A stretch of 64,000 nucleotides of DNA from JAOADN01 sp046155885 (GCA_046155885.1 JBJXFU010000013.1:1-64000), one strand, 5' to 3'. Shown: positions 42,289 through 51,781, numbered from the stretch's first letter. The notes: generated from the letters alone by a model not told the origin. A program made the numbers and translations.

Positions 42289-43494
42289 TCAGGACGCCCC
42301 GAACACCTCGTCCGCCGCCGCGAGGATCGCGTCGGCGATGAAGTCGAGGTCGGCCTTGGTCAGCCGCGCCGGCATCCGCATGTCGCAGGCGCGCATCAGC
42401 ATGGCGCGGGTTTTCGGCAGGTCGGGAATGTCGCCCAGGAACTGCCAGTTCCAGAAGGCGCGCGCGTTGTCCTCCGAAAGGCCGAAGACGTTGACGCCGA
42501 CGCCGCGTTCCTTGCAGGCCAACTGGAAGGTCAGCGCCGCTTCGTCCGACATCTCGCCCACGAGGTTGAACTGGAGCGAGTCGGGCGCGCGAAGCTCTTG
42601 CGGCAGGGCGGGGGGCACGTTCAGATGGCGCGAGGTGTTCAGCCGGTCCGACACATAGTCGAGGTTCGCACGCCCGGCACTGACCCGGCGGTCGATTTCG
42701 GGGATCTGGGGACGAATGACGGCGGCCGAGAGGTTCTGCATCCGGACGTTGTAAAGGGGCAGGCGGTTTTGCCAGTTCGCGAAGCCGGCGGTCAGGCCGG
42801 GGTGCTTTTTCCAGTTGTGCTCATAGGCGCCTGACATGATCACCGCGCGCGCCGCGATTTCCGGGTCGTCGGTGACCAGCATGCCGCCTTCGCCCGCGTT
42901 CACCAGCTTGTAGGACTGGAAACTGAAGCAGCCCGCCTTGCCGATGGTGCCGATCTTGCGGCCCGACCAGAGCGTGCCCAGCGAATGCGCCGCATCCTCG
43001 ATCACCGGCACGCCGATGGCGTCGCAGGCCTGCATGATCAGGTCCATGTTCGAGGTGTGGCCGCGCATGTGGCTGATCATCACGGCGCCCGCGCCGGGCA
43101 GCTTGGCGCAGAAGTCGTCCATGTCGATGCGGAAGTCGCGGCCGACTTCGACAAGAACAGGCGTCAGGTCGGCGTGCAGGACGGCGGAGGGGACGGCGGC
43201 GAAGGTGAAGGCCGGGATCAGGACGCGGGCGTCGCGGGGCAGGACCAGCGCCTTCAGCGCCAGGAACATCGCCGCCGAGCAGGAGGAAACGGCAAGCGCG
43301 TACTTCGACCCCATGAAGGCCGCGAATTCGGCCTCGAGCAGGGCCACCGGGGCACCCTCGGGCGCGGTGTAGCGGAAGAGGTCGCCGCTTTCCAGAAGCC
43401 GGTCGATGGCGGCGCGCGCAGCCTCAGGGATCGGCTCCGCGTCATAGACGTTCGGAGCCTTCGCGATGAATCTCGCCGGTCCGTCATGTGCCAT
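42289..43494 (-). CDS. DegT/DnrJ/EryC1/StrS-family aminotransferase
   Basis: PLP-dependent enzyme of 401 residues. VSSCSAAMFLALKAL near residue 70, VIEDAAHSLGTLWSGRKIG and the PLP lysine in FSFQSYKLVNAGEGGML are family hallmarks. Family members usually make amino sugars from keto-nucleotide sugars, which is odd in this amine-catabolic run. Start ATG 43494 with AGGTGA upstream; 118 bases separate it from the FAD oxidase gene and 172 from the class III aminotransferase, so it need not share their transcript. Could serve a surface-sugar pathway or an unrecognised amine reaction. Confidence 0.87.
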   Translation of the reverse strand: MAHDGPARFIAKAPNVYDAEPIPEAARAAIDRLLESGDLFRYTAPEGAPVALLEAEFAAFMGSKYALAVSSCSAAMFLALKALVLPRDARVLIPAFTFAAVPSAVLHADLTPVLVEVGRDFRIDMDDFCAKLPGAGAVMISHMRGHTSNMDLIMQACDAIGVPVIEDAAHSLGTLWSGRKIGTIGKAGCFSFQSYKLVNAGEGGMLVTDDPEIAARAVIMSGAYEHNWKKHPGLTAGFANWQNRLPLYNVRMQNLSAAVIRPQIPEIDRRVSAGRANLDYVSDRLNTSRHLNVPPALPQELRAPDSLQFNLVGEMSDEAALTFQLACKERGVGVNVFGLSEDNARAFWNWQFLGDIPDLPKTRAMLMRACDMRMPARLTKADLDFIADAILAAADEVFGAS

Positions 43495-43612
43495 GGATCA
43501 CCTGTCCTGCCCGTTCGTTGCGGAGCGTTCTAGTTGCGGTTTGTAACAGGTCTTACTCGCATTGTTTCCGGTTGGCAAAGGGCCTGGATCAGTCCGAACG
43601 GCCCCCGTCGGC

Positions 43613-44917
43613 CTAGAGGCCCAGCCGGTCGCGCAGCCCATACCATGTCATCGCAAGGACGAGAAGCGGCGAGCGGAGCGCCGTGCCGCCCGGGAAGCGG
43701 GGCATTGGAAGCCCGGCCATCAGGTCGAAGCGCGTGGCCTGACCGGCCACCGCCTCGGCCAGAACCCGGCCCGCCATGCCCGCCATAGCCACGCCATAGC
43801 CCGAATACCCCGAGACCGACAGGACGTTGGACCGCGGGCGGGCGAAGCAGGGCAGGCGGTTCATGGTGATCGCCAGCGTTCCGCCCCAGGCATGGTCGAT
43901 GCGCACGTCGGCCAGGTGCGGATAGACGCGCAGCATGGGCTTGCGCACGGTGGCCACGATGTCGGCGGGAAAGCGGTAGCCGTAGGTTTCCGCCCCCCCG
44001 AACAAGAGCCGGCCATCTTCGGACAGGCGCCAGTAGTTGTTCACGAACTTGGTGTCGGTGGCCGCGACGGGTTCGGAAAAAAGGTTCCTTGCGCGATCGC
44101 CCAGCGGTTCGGTGGCCAGAAGGTAGCTGTTGATCGGCATGACCCGGGCCGCGACATGCGGATCGAGGGCGCCAAGATAACCGTTGCAGGCAAGGATGAC
44201 ATGATCCGCGGTGACCTGGCCCGCGGCCGTCACCACCCGTGCCTTCGCCCCGTGCGCGATCCGGTCCACGACCGAGCTTTCATGCAGGCGGGCGCCCGCG
44301 GCCGCGGCGGCCTGTGCCAGGCCGATGGCGTAGTTGAGCGGGTGTAGATGGCCCGCGCCCCGGTCGATATCGCCGCCGACATAGGCTTCCGTGCCGATCA
44401 GGCTGCGCAGGCCCGCCCGGTCCAGGGGTTCGATCCGGTCATAGCCATAGTGCCGCGCCAGATGTTCGGCATTGGCATGGCAAACCCTCAATTCGGTCCC
44501 CGTGCGGCAGGCATGGGCGATACCGGGGTGAAACCGGACGGGCATCCCATGCCGTGCGATCAGGTCCTGCACCAGTGCCTTTGCCTCTTCGCCAAGATTC
44601 CAGAGCGCGTGCGCGATGGTCTGGCCGAAGGCCGATTCCAAGTCTTCCTGATGCTGCCGCTGACCGGTGCCGACCTGCCCGCCGTTCCGCCCCGATGCGC
44701 CGAAACCGACACGGTGGGCTTCCAGCAGCACCACGTCGAAGCCGCGTTCCGCAAGGTGCAGCGCTGCGGAAAGACCAGTGTAGCCGCCGCCTACCACGCA
44801 GACATCGGCCGTCACGCTTTCTTCCAGCGGCGGGAAGGGCGCGAGGGGCGTCGCCGTCGCCGCGTACCAGCTCGCGGGATATTCCCCCGCCCGGTCGTTG
44901 GCGAAGAGCAGGTTCAT
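43613..44917 (-). CDS. FAD-dependent amine oxidase, PuuB-like
   Basis: 434 residues, DAO-type flavoprotein. The FAD dinucleotide motif is VCVVGGGYTGLSAALHLAER; GFGASGRNGGQVGTG follows, as in gamma-glutamylputrescine oxidase (PuuB/OrdL). The C-terminal FAD-contact region reads SVSGYSGYGVAMAGMAGRV. Start ATG 44917 overlaps the stop of the upstream glutamine-synthetase-like gene (ATGA). Expected to oxidise a gamma-glutamylated amine to the aldehyde. Cytoplasmic. Confidence 0.88.
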   Translation of the reverse strand: MNLLFANDRAGEYPASWYAATATPLAPFPPLEESVTADVCVVGGGYTGLSAALHLAERGFDVVLLEAHRVGFGASGRNGGQVGTGQRQHQEDLESAFGQTIAHALWNLGEEAKALVQDLIARHGMPVRFHPGIAHACRTGTELRVCHANAEHLARHYGYDRIEPLDRAGLRSLIGTEAYVGGDIDRGAGHLHPLNYAIGLAQAAAAAGARLHESSVVDRIAHGAKARVVTAAGQVTADHVILACNGYLGALDPHVAARVMPINSYLLATEPLGDRARNLFSEPVAATDTKFVNNYWRLSEDGRLLFGGAETYGYRFPADIVATVRKPMLRVYPHLADVRIDHAWGGTLAITMNRLPCFARPRSNVLSVSGYSGYGVAMAGMAGRVLAEAVAGQATRFDLMAGLPMPRFPGGTALRSPLLVLAMTWYGLRDRLGL

Positions 44918-46269
44918 ACGTTCAGAAGCAGGTGTTCCCGCTCCCACGGGCTGATGACCTGGAGGAACTCCTTGAACTCGTTGCGCTTCACTGACTCGTA
45001 GACGGAACAGAACTCGGGCCCCAGCACCTCTTGCATCGCCGCGCTCTCGGCCAGGAGGTCGAGCGCGTCACCGAGGTTCAGCGGCAGTTCGTCATCGCCC
45101 ATATAGGCGTCGCCCACACATTCCGCGCGCGGCAGCTTCTGTTCCTTCAGCCCGAGATAGCCGCAGGCGAGCGAGGCGGCGATGCCGAGATAGGGGTTGC
45201 AGTCCATCCCCGCCAGCCGGTTTTCCAGCCGCCGCCCGGCCGGTTCGCTGTTGGGCACGCGCAGGCCCGTGGTGCGGTTGTCGCGCCCCCATTCCAGGTT
45301 GATCGGCGCCGAGAAGTCGGGGACATAGCGGCGGTAGCTGTTGACGTAAGGCGCCAGCAGCGCGATCGCCGCCGGCAGATGCGTCTGCATCCCGGCGGTG
45401 AAGTGCATGAAGGCTTCCGTCTCGCCGCCCTTGCTGTCGGAAAAGATGTTCTTCCCGGTCTTCGTCGAAACCACCGAATGGTGGATGTGCATGGCGCTGC
45501 CGGGTTCGCCTTCGATGGGCTTGGCCATGAAAGTGGCGAAGCAGTCGTGGCGCAGCGCCGCCTCGCGGATCAGGCGCTTGAAATAGAAGATCTCGTCGGA
45601 AAGCTTCACCGGGTCGCCGTGGGCGAGGTTGATCTCGATCTGGCCCGCGCCGCCTTCCTGGAGGATGCCGTCGATCTCGAACCCCTGCGCCTCGGCGAAG
45701 TCGTAGATGTCGTCGATGACCTTGCCGTATTCGTCCACCGCCGAAAGCGAATAGGCCTGCTTGGCCGCCGCCCGCCGCCCCGACCGGCCCATCGGAGGCT
45801 CGACCGGCATGTTGGGGTCGATGTTCCGCGCGACCAGGAAGAACTCCATCTCGGGCGCCACGACCGGGGCCCAGCCTTCGGCGTTGTAAAGCTCGATCAC
45901 CCGCTTCAGCACGTTGCGGGGCGCCACCGGCATGGGCGAGCCATCGCGGTCGAAGACATCGTGGATGACCTGCAGCGTCACGTCCGCCGTCCAGGGCGCG
46001 GCGACGGCGGTGGCGAAGTCCGGCACCAGCGTCATGTCGGGCTCGGTATAGGCGCCCGAGGGGTTTTCGGCCCATTCGCCGGTGATCGTCTGCAGGAAGA
46101 TCGAGTTCGGCAGATAGAAGCTGGTCTGCCGCCCGAACTTCGAGGCCGGCATCGCCTTGCCGCGCGCCACGCCTGCGATATCGGCGACGATACATTCAAT
46201 TTCGTCCAGCCGACGCCCGGCGATATAGTCGCGCGCGGATTCGGGCAGCTTGTCTGTCCAGTCGGACAT
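44914..46269 (-). CDS. Glutamine-synthetase-like gamma-glutamylamine ligase, PuuA type (copy 1)
   Basis: 451 residues, GS fold. Catalytic segments: APEMEFFLVAR (Glu metal ligand), QEGGAGQIEINLAHGDP, GSAMHIHHSV, NLEWGRDNRTTGLRVPN and GRRLENRLAGMDCNPYL. The C-terminal SPWEREHLLLNV is typical of PuuA/GlnA4-like ligases rather than true glutamine synthetase, and the adenylylation loop is missing. Predicted to attach glutamate to putrescine or another amine using ATP. Coupled to the PuuB-like oxidase by a 4-base overlap. Confidence 0.88.
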   Translation of the reverse strand: MSDWTDKLPESARDYIAGRRLDEIECIVADIAGVARGKAMPASKFGRQTSFYLPNSIFLQTITGEWAENPSGAYTEPDMTLVPDFATAVAAPWTADVTLQVIHDVFDRDGSPMPVAPRNVLKRVIELYNAEGWAPVVAPEMEFFLVARNIDPNMPVEPPMGRSGRRAAAKQAYSLSAVDEYGKVIDDIYDFAEAQGFEIDGILQEGGAGQIEINLAHGDPVKLSDEIFYFKRLIREAALRHDCFATFMAKPIEGEPGSAMHIHHSVVSTKTGKNIFSDSKGGETEAFMHFTAGMQTHLPAAIALLAPYVNSYRRYVPDFSAPINLEWGRDNRTTGLRVPNSEPAGRRLENRLAGMDCNPYLGIAASLACGYLGLKEQKLPRAECVGDAYMGDDELPLNLGDALDLLAESAAMQEVLGPEFCSVYESVKRNEFKEFLQVISPWEREHLLLNV

Positions 46270-46299
46270 CTGGTCACACTTTTTCGGTTGGGGCCGCGG

Positions 46300-46980
46300 T
46301 CACGCGCGCGGCTGCTTGAAGAATTCGGCGATGCGGTCGGCCATCTGCCCCGACGAGTTGGGTCGCCCGAGCCGCCGGTCCGCCGCCGCCAACAACTCGT
46401 CGGGCACCCGGCCCTTGCCGCGCGTCTCCATCAGCCCCTTGACGAAGGCGTCCTGGAACTCGGGGTGCGGCTGCACGCTGAAGGCGCGGTCGCCGTAGAG
46501 GAAGGCGGCGTTTTCGCAGAAATCCGAGGACCCGATGAGTGTCGCGTCGGAGGGTTTTTCCACCACCTGATCCTGATGCCAGGCGTTCAGCGTGAAGGGT
46601 TCCCCCTCGATCCGGTAGTCGGTCGGGCCCACCGTCCAGCCGCCCCCGAACTTCTCGACGCGGCCGCCCATCGCCTGTGCGATGATCTGGTGGCCGAAGC
46701 AGATGCCCACCATCGGCACCCCTTCGGCATAGGCCTTGCGGATGAAATCCTCGAGCGGCCGGATGAAGGGGTGGTCTTCATAGGCGCCGTGGCGTGAGCC
46801 GGTGATCAGCCAGCCGTCGCAGTCATGCACGTCCTTTGGGAACTCCATCCCCTCGACGTGAAAGCGGCGGAACGTCAGTCCGCGGCCCGCCAGCAGGCGT
46901 TCGAAAAAGTCCGGATAGTCGCCCATCTCGCCCTTGAGCGCGTCGGGGGACTGGCCGGTCTGAAGGATGCCGATCTGCAT
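46300..46980 (-). CDS. Class I glutamine amidotransferase-type hydrolase
   Basis: 226 residues from ATG 46980 (protein MQIGILQTGQSPDALKGEMG); a longer GTG start at 47007 is less family-like. Catalytic Cys in VGICFGHQIIAQAMGG and the His-Glu of the triad in VQPHPEFQ. It resembles the GuaA-like stand-alone amidotransferases. Lying between two PuuA-type ligases, it could take the PuuD role of removing glutamate from gamma-glutamyl-GABA or a similar product. That function is inferred from context; PuuD itself belongs to a different branch. Confidence 0.82.
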   Translation of the reverse strand: MQIGILQTGQSPDALKGEMGDYPDFFERLLAGRGLTFRRFHVEGMEFPKDVHDCDGWLITGSRHGAYEDHPFIRPLEDFIRKAYAEGVPMVGICFGHQIIAQAMGGRVEKFGGGWTVGPTDYRIEGEPFTLNAWHQDQVVEKPSDATLIGSSDFCENAAFLYGDRAFSVQPHPEFQDAFVKGLMETRGKGRVPDELLAAADRRLGRPNSSGQMADRIAEFFKQPRA

Positions 46981-47127
46981 GAATGGCCTGGGTATCGTGT
47001 CGTTCACAAAGGTAAGCGCGGGCCAGGGGGGGCCGCAAGGGGGGGCGGGGCGGGGGCTCTTCGGCCCTCGCGGCCCTCGTCGCTCTCCGGGAAGCGGAGA
47101 GGTCCGGCAGGGCCGATGAGCGGTGCC

Positions 47128-48462
47128 TCACACCGTGTCGAGGTAAATCTCCGTCTGCTCCATCGGTGAAAGCTCGGCCATGTAGTGCATCTCCTGCCGC
47201 TTCGTCTGGACGTAGTTGCGGATCAGTTCCTTGGAGAAGATCTTCGGCATGATCTTGCTTTTCTCGAAAGTGTCGATGGCGCCCCCCCACGTATCGGGGA
47301 TGGTCGGCAGGTCGAGCGCGTAGGCGTTGCCGGTGATCGGCGGCGGCGGGTCGATCGCGGCCTCGATGCCGTTCAGCGCGGCGCCGAGGATGGCGGCCAG
47401 CATCAGGTAAGGGTTCACGTCGCCCCCTGCCACCCGATGCTCGATCCGCCGCGACGAGGGGTTGCCCGAAGGCACCCGGATCGCTGCGGTGCGGTTTTCG
47501 TAGGCCCAGCAGACCTGGTTCGGCGCATGCGCTTCCGGGATCAGGCGTTCGTAGCTGTTCAGGTGCGGCGCGAAGATCAGCGCGCTGTCGTTCATCGCGT
47601 GCAGGCAGCCCGCGATGGCATGCTTCAGGATGTCGGACCCTTCGGGCCCGCCGTTGGAAAAGACATTGCGGCCGGCTTCGTCAAGCACGCTGAAATGCGT
47701 GTGCAGGCCGTTGCCCGAGTATTCCGGGTAAGGCTTGGCCATGAAGCTCGCGGCAAAGCCGTGACGGCGCGCCAGGCCCTTGACCAGAAGCTTGAAAAGC
47801 CAGGCGTCGTCGGCGGCGCGCAGCGCGTCGTCCTGGTGCATCAGGTTGATCTCGAACTGACCGAGGCCGGCTTCCGAACTGGCCGTGTCGCCCGGAATGT
47901 CCATCGCCTCGCAGGCGTCGTAGAGGTCGGTGAAGAAGGTGTCGAAGGCGTCGAGCGCGCGGATCGACAGGATTTCGGCCGCCTTGCGCCGCTTGCCCGA
48001 CCGGGGCGACGGCGGCACCTGCAGCGTCTTGCCGCTGTCGTCGATCAGGAAGAATTCCAGCTCCATCGCCACCACAGGTGTCAGCCCGCGCTTGTGGTAG
48101 CGGCTGACGACGTGTGCCAGCGCGTGGCGGGGGTCGCCTTCGTAGGGGCGGCCGTCTTCGTGGAACATCCAGATCGGCAGAAGCGCCGTCGGCGCCTCAA
48201 GCCAGGGCATCGGCAGAAAGCCGCGTTCGGTGGGCTTCAGCACCCCGTCGGCGTCGCCGCTGTCGAACAGAAGCGGGCTGTCCTCGATATCCTCGCCCCA
48301 GATGTCGAGATTGAGCACCGAGAAGGGAAACCGCGTCCCGTCGGTCGCCACCTTGTCGGCAAAGCGCGAGGGGATGCGCTTGCCGCGCGGCTGGCCGTTC
48401 AGATCGGCCGCGGCAACGCGGATCGTCCGCACCTGCGGATGCTTGCGGAGCCAGTCTTTCAT
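47128..48462 (-). CDS. Glutamine-synthetase-like gamma-glutamylamine ligase (copy 2)
   Basis: 444 residues from ATG 48462, six bases inside the end of the permease operon. GS signatures: VVAMELEFFLIDD, SEAGLGQFEINLMHQDD, GNGLHTHFSVLD, YENRTAAIRVPSGNPSSRRI and EHRVAGGDVNPYLML. The C-terminus is SPMEQTEIYLDTV. It is only moderately like copy 1 at 44914-46269, so the two ligases probably use different amines or polyamines. Directly downstream of the ABC importer genes, suggesting that the imported compound is its substrate. Confidence 0.88.
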   Translation of the reverse strand: MKDWLRKHPQVRTIRVAAADLNGQPRGKRIPSRFADKVATDGTRFPFSVLNLDIWGEDIEDSPLLFDSGDADGVLKPTERGFLPMPWLEAPTALLPIWMFHEDGRPYEGDPRHALAHVVSRYHKRGLTPVVAMELEFFLIDDSGKTLQVPPSPRSGKRRKAAEILSIRALDAFDTFFTDLYDACEAMDIPGDTASSEAGLGQFEINLMHQDDALRAADDAWLFKLLVKGLARRHGFAASFMAKPYPEYSGNGLHTHFSVLDEAGRNVFSNGGPEGSDILKHAIAGCLHAMNDSALIFAPHLNSYERLIPEAHAPNQVCWAYENRTAAIRVPSGNPSSRRIEHRVAGGDVNPYLMLAAILGAALNGIEAAIDPPPPITGNAYALDLPTIPDTWGGAIDTFEKSKIMPKIFSKELIRNYVQTKRQEMHYMAELSPMEQTEIYLDTV

Positions 48463-48467
48463 GGAAG

Positions 48468-49274
48468 TCACCTGACGAGTTGCGGGCGATATCGCAGCTT
48501 CGGCCGCTGCGGCCCTGGAAGATGCCGGTTGAGGCGCCGGTTCGCCAAGCCGAAGACCGCGATCACCGCGAGCGTCAGCAGGATGAAGTAGAAAGCGATG
48601 ATCGGGTAGGCCACGAAGGGGTTGAAGGTCTTGTCGGCGAAATAGGCCGCGTAATACAGCGCGTCGCCCTTCTGCTGAAGGACCGGGAAGCCCGAGAAGA
48701 AGACCAAAGTGGTGGCGTGGATCAGGAAGATCGCCTCGTTGGTATAGGCCGGCCAGGCAAGCCGCAGCATGGTCGGCCAGATCACCCGGCGGAACTTCTT
48801 CCACCCCGACATGCCATAGGCGTCGGCCGCCTCGATATCGCCCTTGGGAACGGATCGAAGGGCGCCATAGAGAATTTCGGCGGAATAGGCCGAGGTATTC
48901 AGGACCAGCGTGATCAGCGCGCCAACCCCCGCCGTGGTGAGCGGCGAAAAGATCGGGTTGGCCTGCTTCATCGCGAGGAAGATGAGATAGGCCAGGAAGA
49001 ACTGGATGAACAGCGGCGAGCCGCGGAACACGAAGATGTAGGTCTCGGCCGCGCGGCGGAGCCAGTCGTTGTGGCTTGCCTTGGCCAGAGCGATTCCGTT
49101 CGCAAAGAAGAATCCGATGAACAGGGCCAGAAGCCCGAAGTAGAGGTTCCAGATCAGCCCCGAGCCGACCAGCACGAACTGCTGGCAAAGCGTGAAGTCG
49201 GTCTTGGGCAGGAACTTCTCGCCGATCCCGATCGAGCGCAGCGCGTAGTCGGCGAAGGTCTGGGCGCAGGTCAT
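48468..49274 (-). CDS. Amino-acid-type ABC permease (HisM-like)
   Basis: 268 residues, ATG 49274 overlapping the previous permease stop (ATGA). About five membrane helices; the EAA loop reads EAADAYGMSGWKKFRRVIWP. The N-terminal region before the first helix includes a short periplasmic-facing segment (residues ~1-40). Second pore subunit of a polar/basic-amino-acid-type importer. Followed after five bases by the glutamine-synthetase-like gene, so transport and metabolism are one operon. Confidence 0.9.
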   Translation of the reverse strand: MTCAQTFADYALRSIGIGEKFLPKTDFTLCQQFVLVGSGLIWNLYFGLLALFIGFFFANGIALAKASHNDWLRRAAETYIFVFRGSPLFIQFFLAYLIFLAMKQANPIFSPLTTAGVGALITLVLNTSAYSAEILYGALRSVPKGDIEAADAYGMSGWKKFRRVIWPTMLRLAWPAYTNEAIFLIHATTLVFFSGFPVLQQKGDALYYAAYFADKTFNPFVAYPIIAFYFILLTLAVIAVFGLANRRLNRHLPGPQRPKLRYRPQLVR

Positions 49275-50155
49275 CGCCCGGCCCTCCGCTGCCGCTCGCC
49301 CGCGAGCGTCGCCTGACCGTGGCTGAGGCGCTCGTAAAGGCGGCCAAGCACGCTTTCGCTCGCCTTCGTCATCAGAAGGTAGAAGCAGAGCAGCACAAGG
49401 AAATAGGCCATGCGCCAGTCGCCGTGCGGGAACTCGGTTTCGAGCGGGCGCTTGGAGCCGCCGAGTTCCTTCGCCCAGTAGACGATGTCCTCGACCCCGA
49501 GAAGGAAGAGCAGCGGCGTGGCCTTGATCAGGATCATCCAGAGATTGGACAGGCCCGGCAGCGCATAGGTCCACATCTGCGGCACCAGCACGCGGCGGAA
49601 TACCTGGCTGCGGGACATGCCGTAGGCTTCGGCGGTTTCAAGCTGGGCGCGCGGCACCGCCTGCATGGCGCCGTAAAGCACGTTCGCCGCAAAAGCGCCG
49701 AACACGATGGCGAAAGCGACGACTGCCAGCGAGAAACCGTAGACTTCGTGAATCCATTGCGGGCTGGTCGAGAGGGGCAGCTTCGCCTGCGGGCAGACGA
49801 TGAAATCGGCACCCTGGCGGATCGCCTCGGTCCAGTCGGGGCACTTGATCTTGTGGCGCGTCCATTCCAGCGCCTGATCCATCGCGATGGGCACGAAGAG
49901 GAAGAAGATGATATCCGGCACGCCGCGCACGGCCGAGGTATAGGCCTTGCCGAGAAGCGAAAGCGGAACGAACGGGGACCGCGCGGCCACGGCGCCTGCA
50001 AAACCGAAAAGCAGCGCGATCGGCGCGGTCACGGCCAAGAGAAGCAGAACGGTGCCGAACGAGATATAGAAATAGACCTGCTTGCCCGAGGTCAGGTAGC
50101 AGGCGTACCACATGAAGCCGTCAAGGCCCGAAGGGTCGGCGCAGGCCGCGAACAT
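49271..50155 (-). CDS. Amino-acid-type ABC permease (HisQ-like)
   Basis: 294 residues. Helices at about 30-55, 75-95 and three more in the second half; the EAA loop is ETAEAYGMSRSQVFRRVLVP. A segment of about 60 residues around EWTRHKIKCPDWTEAIRQG lies between helices and is longer than in E. coli HisQ. It contains two Cys (KCPDW, VCPQA) that could form a periplasmic disulfide. First permease gene after the binding protein. Confidence 0.9.
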   Translation of the reverse strand: MFAACADPSGLDGFMWYACYLTSGKQVYFYISFGTVLLLLAVTAPIALLFGFAGAVAARSPFVPLSLLGKAYTSAVRGVPDIIFFLFVPIAMDQALEWTRHKIKCPDWTEAIRQGADFIVCPQAKLPLSTSPQWIHEVYGFSLAVVAFAIVFGAFAANVLYGAMQAVPRAQLETAEAYGMSRSQVFRRVLVPQMWTYALPGLSNLWMILIKATPLLFLLGVEDIVYWAKELGGSKRPLETEFPHGDWRMAYFLVLLCFYLLMTKASESVLGRLYERLSHGQATLAGERQRRAGR

Positions 50156-50205
50156 GACAAGCTCCCGGGGGCCGGATGCCCCGCCCCCGGGATCCTACCC
50201 TGGAC

Positions 50206-50925
50206 TCAGTAGGCCACCGGCTGTTCGGTGAACCACTTGGCCAGAAGCGTGTTGAGCGAGCCGTCGGCCTTCATCGCGGTGATGCCGTCGTCGAACTTCT
50301 GCTTCAGGTCCTTGTCGCTTTCGCGGAAGCCCATGCCGACGCCGCCGCCCAGCGGCACCGGGTCGCCCACGAACACGAGTTCCCCGCCGGAATCCGCGAC
50401 GATGGGCGCGAGGTAGTCACGGTCCGCGAGAACGGCGTCGGCCTCGCCGTTCTTCACGGCAGCAATGGTTTCCTCGGGCGTGGCGTATTCAGCGAGCGTG
50501 GCGCCGGTGGTCGGCACATGCGCGGCCTGGATGGTCGAGACCTGGGCCGAGATGGTGCCCTTCAGGTTGGCGTCCGCCGAAGTTCCGACATAGGCCGAGG
50601 CGGTCGGCGGGTAGTAGTCCTGCGTGAAGTCGATGACTTCGTCGCGTTCCGCGGTGATCGACATGCCCGCGATGATCGCGTCATAGTTGCCCGATGTCAG
50701 GTTCGGGATGATCGAATCCCACTCGTTCGTCACCCATTCGCAGGTCAGGCCCGCGCGCTTGCAAAGCTCGTCGCCCAACTCGCGCTCGAAGCCGGCGACT
50801 TCGCCGGCATCGTTGATAAAGTTGTAGGGCGGATAGGCGCCCTCGGTCCCGAGACGGACGGTCTGCGCCGAAGCCAGGCCGGTGGAGGCGGCAAGGACTG
50901 CGGCGGCTAGGAACAGTTTCTTCAT
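50206..50925 (-). CDS. Amino-acid/polyamine-type ABC substrate-binding protein
   Basis: 239 residues, family 3 (HisJ/ArgT-like). Signal peptide of about 20 residues ending LASA before QTVRLGTEGAYPPYNFI. Ligand-site features of the HisJ/LAO class: GFERELGDELCKRAGLTCEW (disulfide Cys pair) and MSITAERDEVIDFTQDYY. Such proteins bind basic amino acids, ornithine or related amines. The association with gamma-glutamylation genes suggests putrescine, an arginine derivative or another amine as ligand. Periplasmic. Confidence 0.9.
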   Translation of the reverse strand: MKKLFLAAAVLAASTGLASAQTVRLGTEGAYPPYNFINDAGEVAGFERELGDELCKRAGLTCEWVTNEWDSIIPNLTSGNYDAIIAGMSITAERDEVIDFTQDYYPPTASAYVGTSADANLKGTISAQVSTIQAAHVPTTGATLAEYATPEETIAAVKNGEADAVLADRDYLAPIVADSGGELVFVGDPVPLGGGVGMGFRESDKDLKQKFDDGITAMKADGSLNTLLAKWFTEQPVAY

Positions 50926-50968
50926 TGGTTACTCCCGGTTGTCGTTTCTTGGTCGAGCGGTCTGGCTG

Positions 50969-51781
50969 TCAGGCCGGGGCAGTCGCGCTCAGGAACTGCC
51001 GCAGCCGATCGGTCTTCGGCGCGCCGAAGAGCGTCTCGGGCGGTCCCTGCTCCTCGATCTTGCCGAGGTGCAGGAACACGACGTGATCGGAGACATCGGC
51101 GGCAAGCCGCATGTCATGGGTCACGAGAAGCATGGTGCGGCCCTCGTCGGCGAGCGCCTTGATGACCTTGACCACCTCCTGTTCGAGTTCAGGGTCGAGC
51201 GCCGAAGTGGGCTCGTCGAAAAGAAGCGCCTTCGGCTCCATGCAGAGCGCCCGCGCGATGGCGGCGCGCTGCTGCTGGCCGCCGGAAAGCTGGGCGGGGT
51301 AGACATCGCATTTCTCGCCGATGCCGACCTTGGCGAGGTACTTGCGGGCCGAAGCCTCGACTTCGGCGCGCGGCCGGTTCAGCACGGTCAGCGGCGCCTC
51401 CATGACGTTCTGCAGGATCGTCATGTGGGACCAGAGATTGAACTGCTGGAACACCATCGAAAGATTGGTGCGGATGCGGATGACCTGATGGCGGTCGGCG
51501 GGGTGGCGGCCGAGGCCCTGGCCCTTCCAGGCCACGCTTTCGCCGCAGAACAGGACGTCGCCCCGCTGGCTGTCCTCGAGCAGGTTGGCACAGCGCAGAA
51601 GCGTCGATTTGCCCGAGCCGGAAGAGCCGATCAGCGAAACGACCTGCCCGCGCAGGGCCGCGATCGACACACCCTTGATGACTTCAAGCGACCCGTAAGC
51701 CTTGTGCAGATCCCGGATTTCTATGACGGGCGCAGTGTCGTCCAATTTTGCAGCCTGAGGTTCCCCGGCACCGAGTAACAC
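50969..51781 (-). CDS. Amino-acid-type ABC transporter ATPase (HisP-like)
   Basis: 270 residues. Walker A IGSSGSGKST, signature LSGGQQQRAAIARAL, Walker B ALLFDEPTSALDPE, switch His in LLVTHDMRLA. The segment SVAWKGQGLGRHPADRHQVI after the first sheet is the HisP-type insertion. GTG at 51781 gives about 12 extra residues; a TTG near the LDDTAPVIEI segment could be the true start. First gene of the import operon. Confidence 0.92.
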   Translation of the reverse strand: MLLGAGEPQAAKLDDTAPVIEIRDLHKAYGSLEVIKGVSIAALRGQVVSLIGSSGSGKSTLLRCANLLEDSQRGDVLFCGESVAWKGQGLGRHPADRHQVIRIRTNLSMVFQQFNLWSHMTILQNVMEAPLTVLNRPRAEVEASARKYLAKVGIGEKCDVYPAQLSGGQQQRAAIARALCMEPKALLFDEPTSALDPELEQEVVKVIKALADEGRTMLLVTHDMRLAADVSDHVVFLHLGKIEEQGPPETLFGAPKTDRLRQFLSATAPA

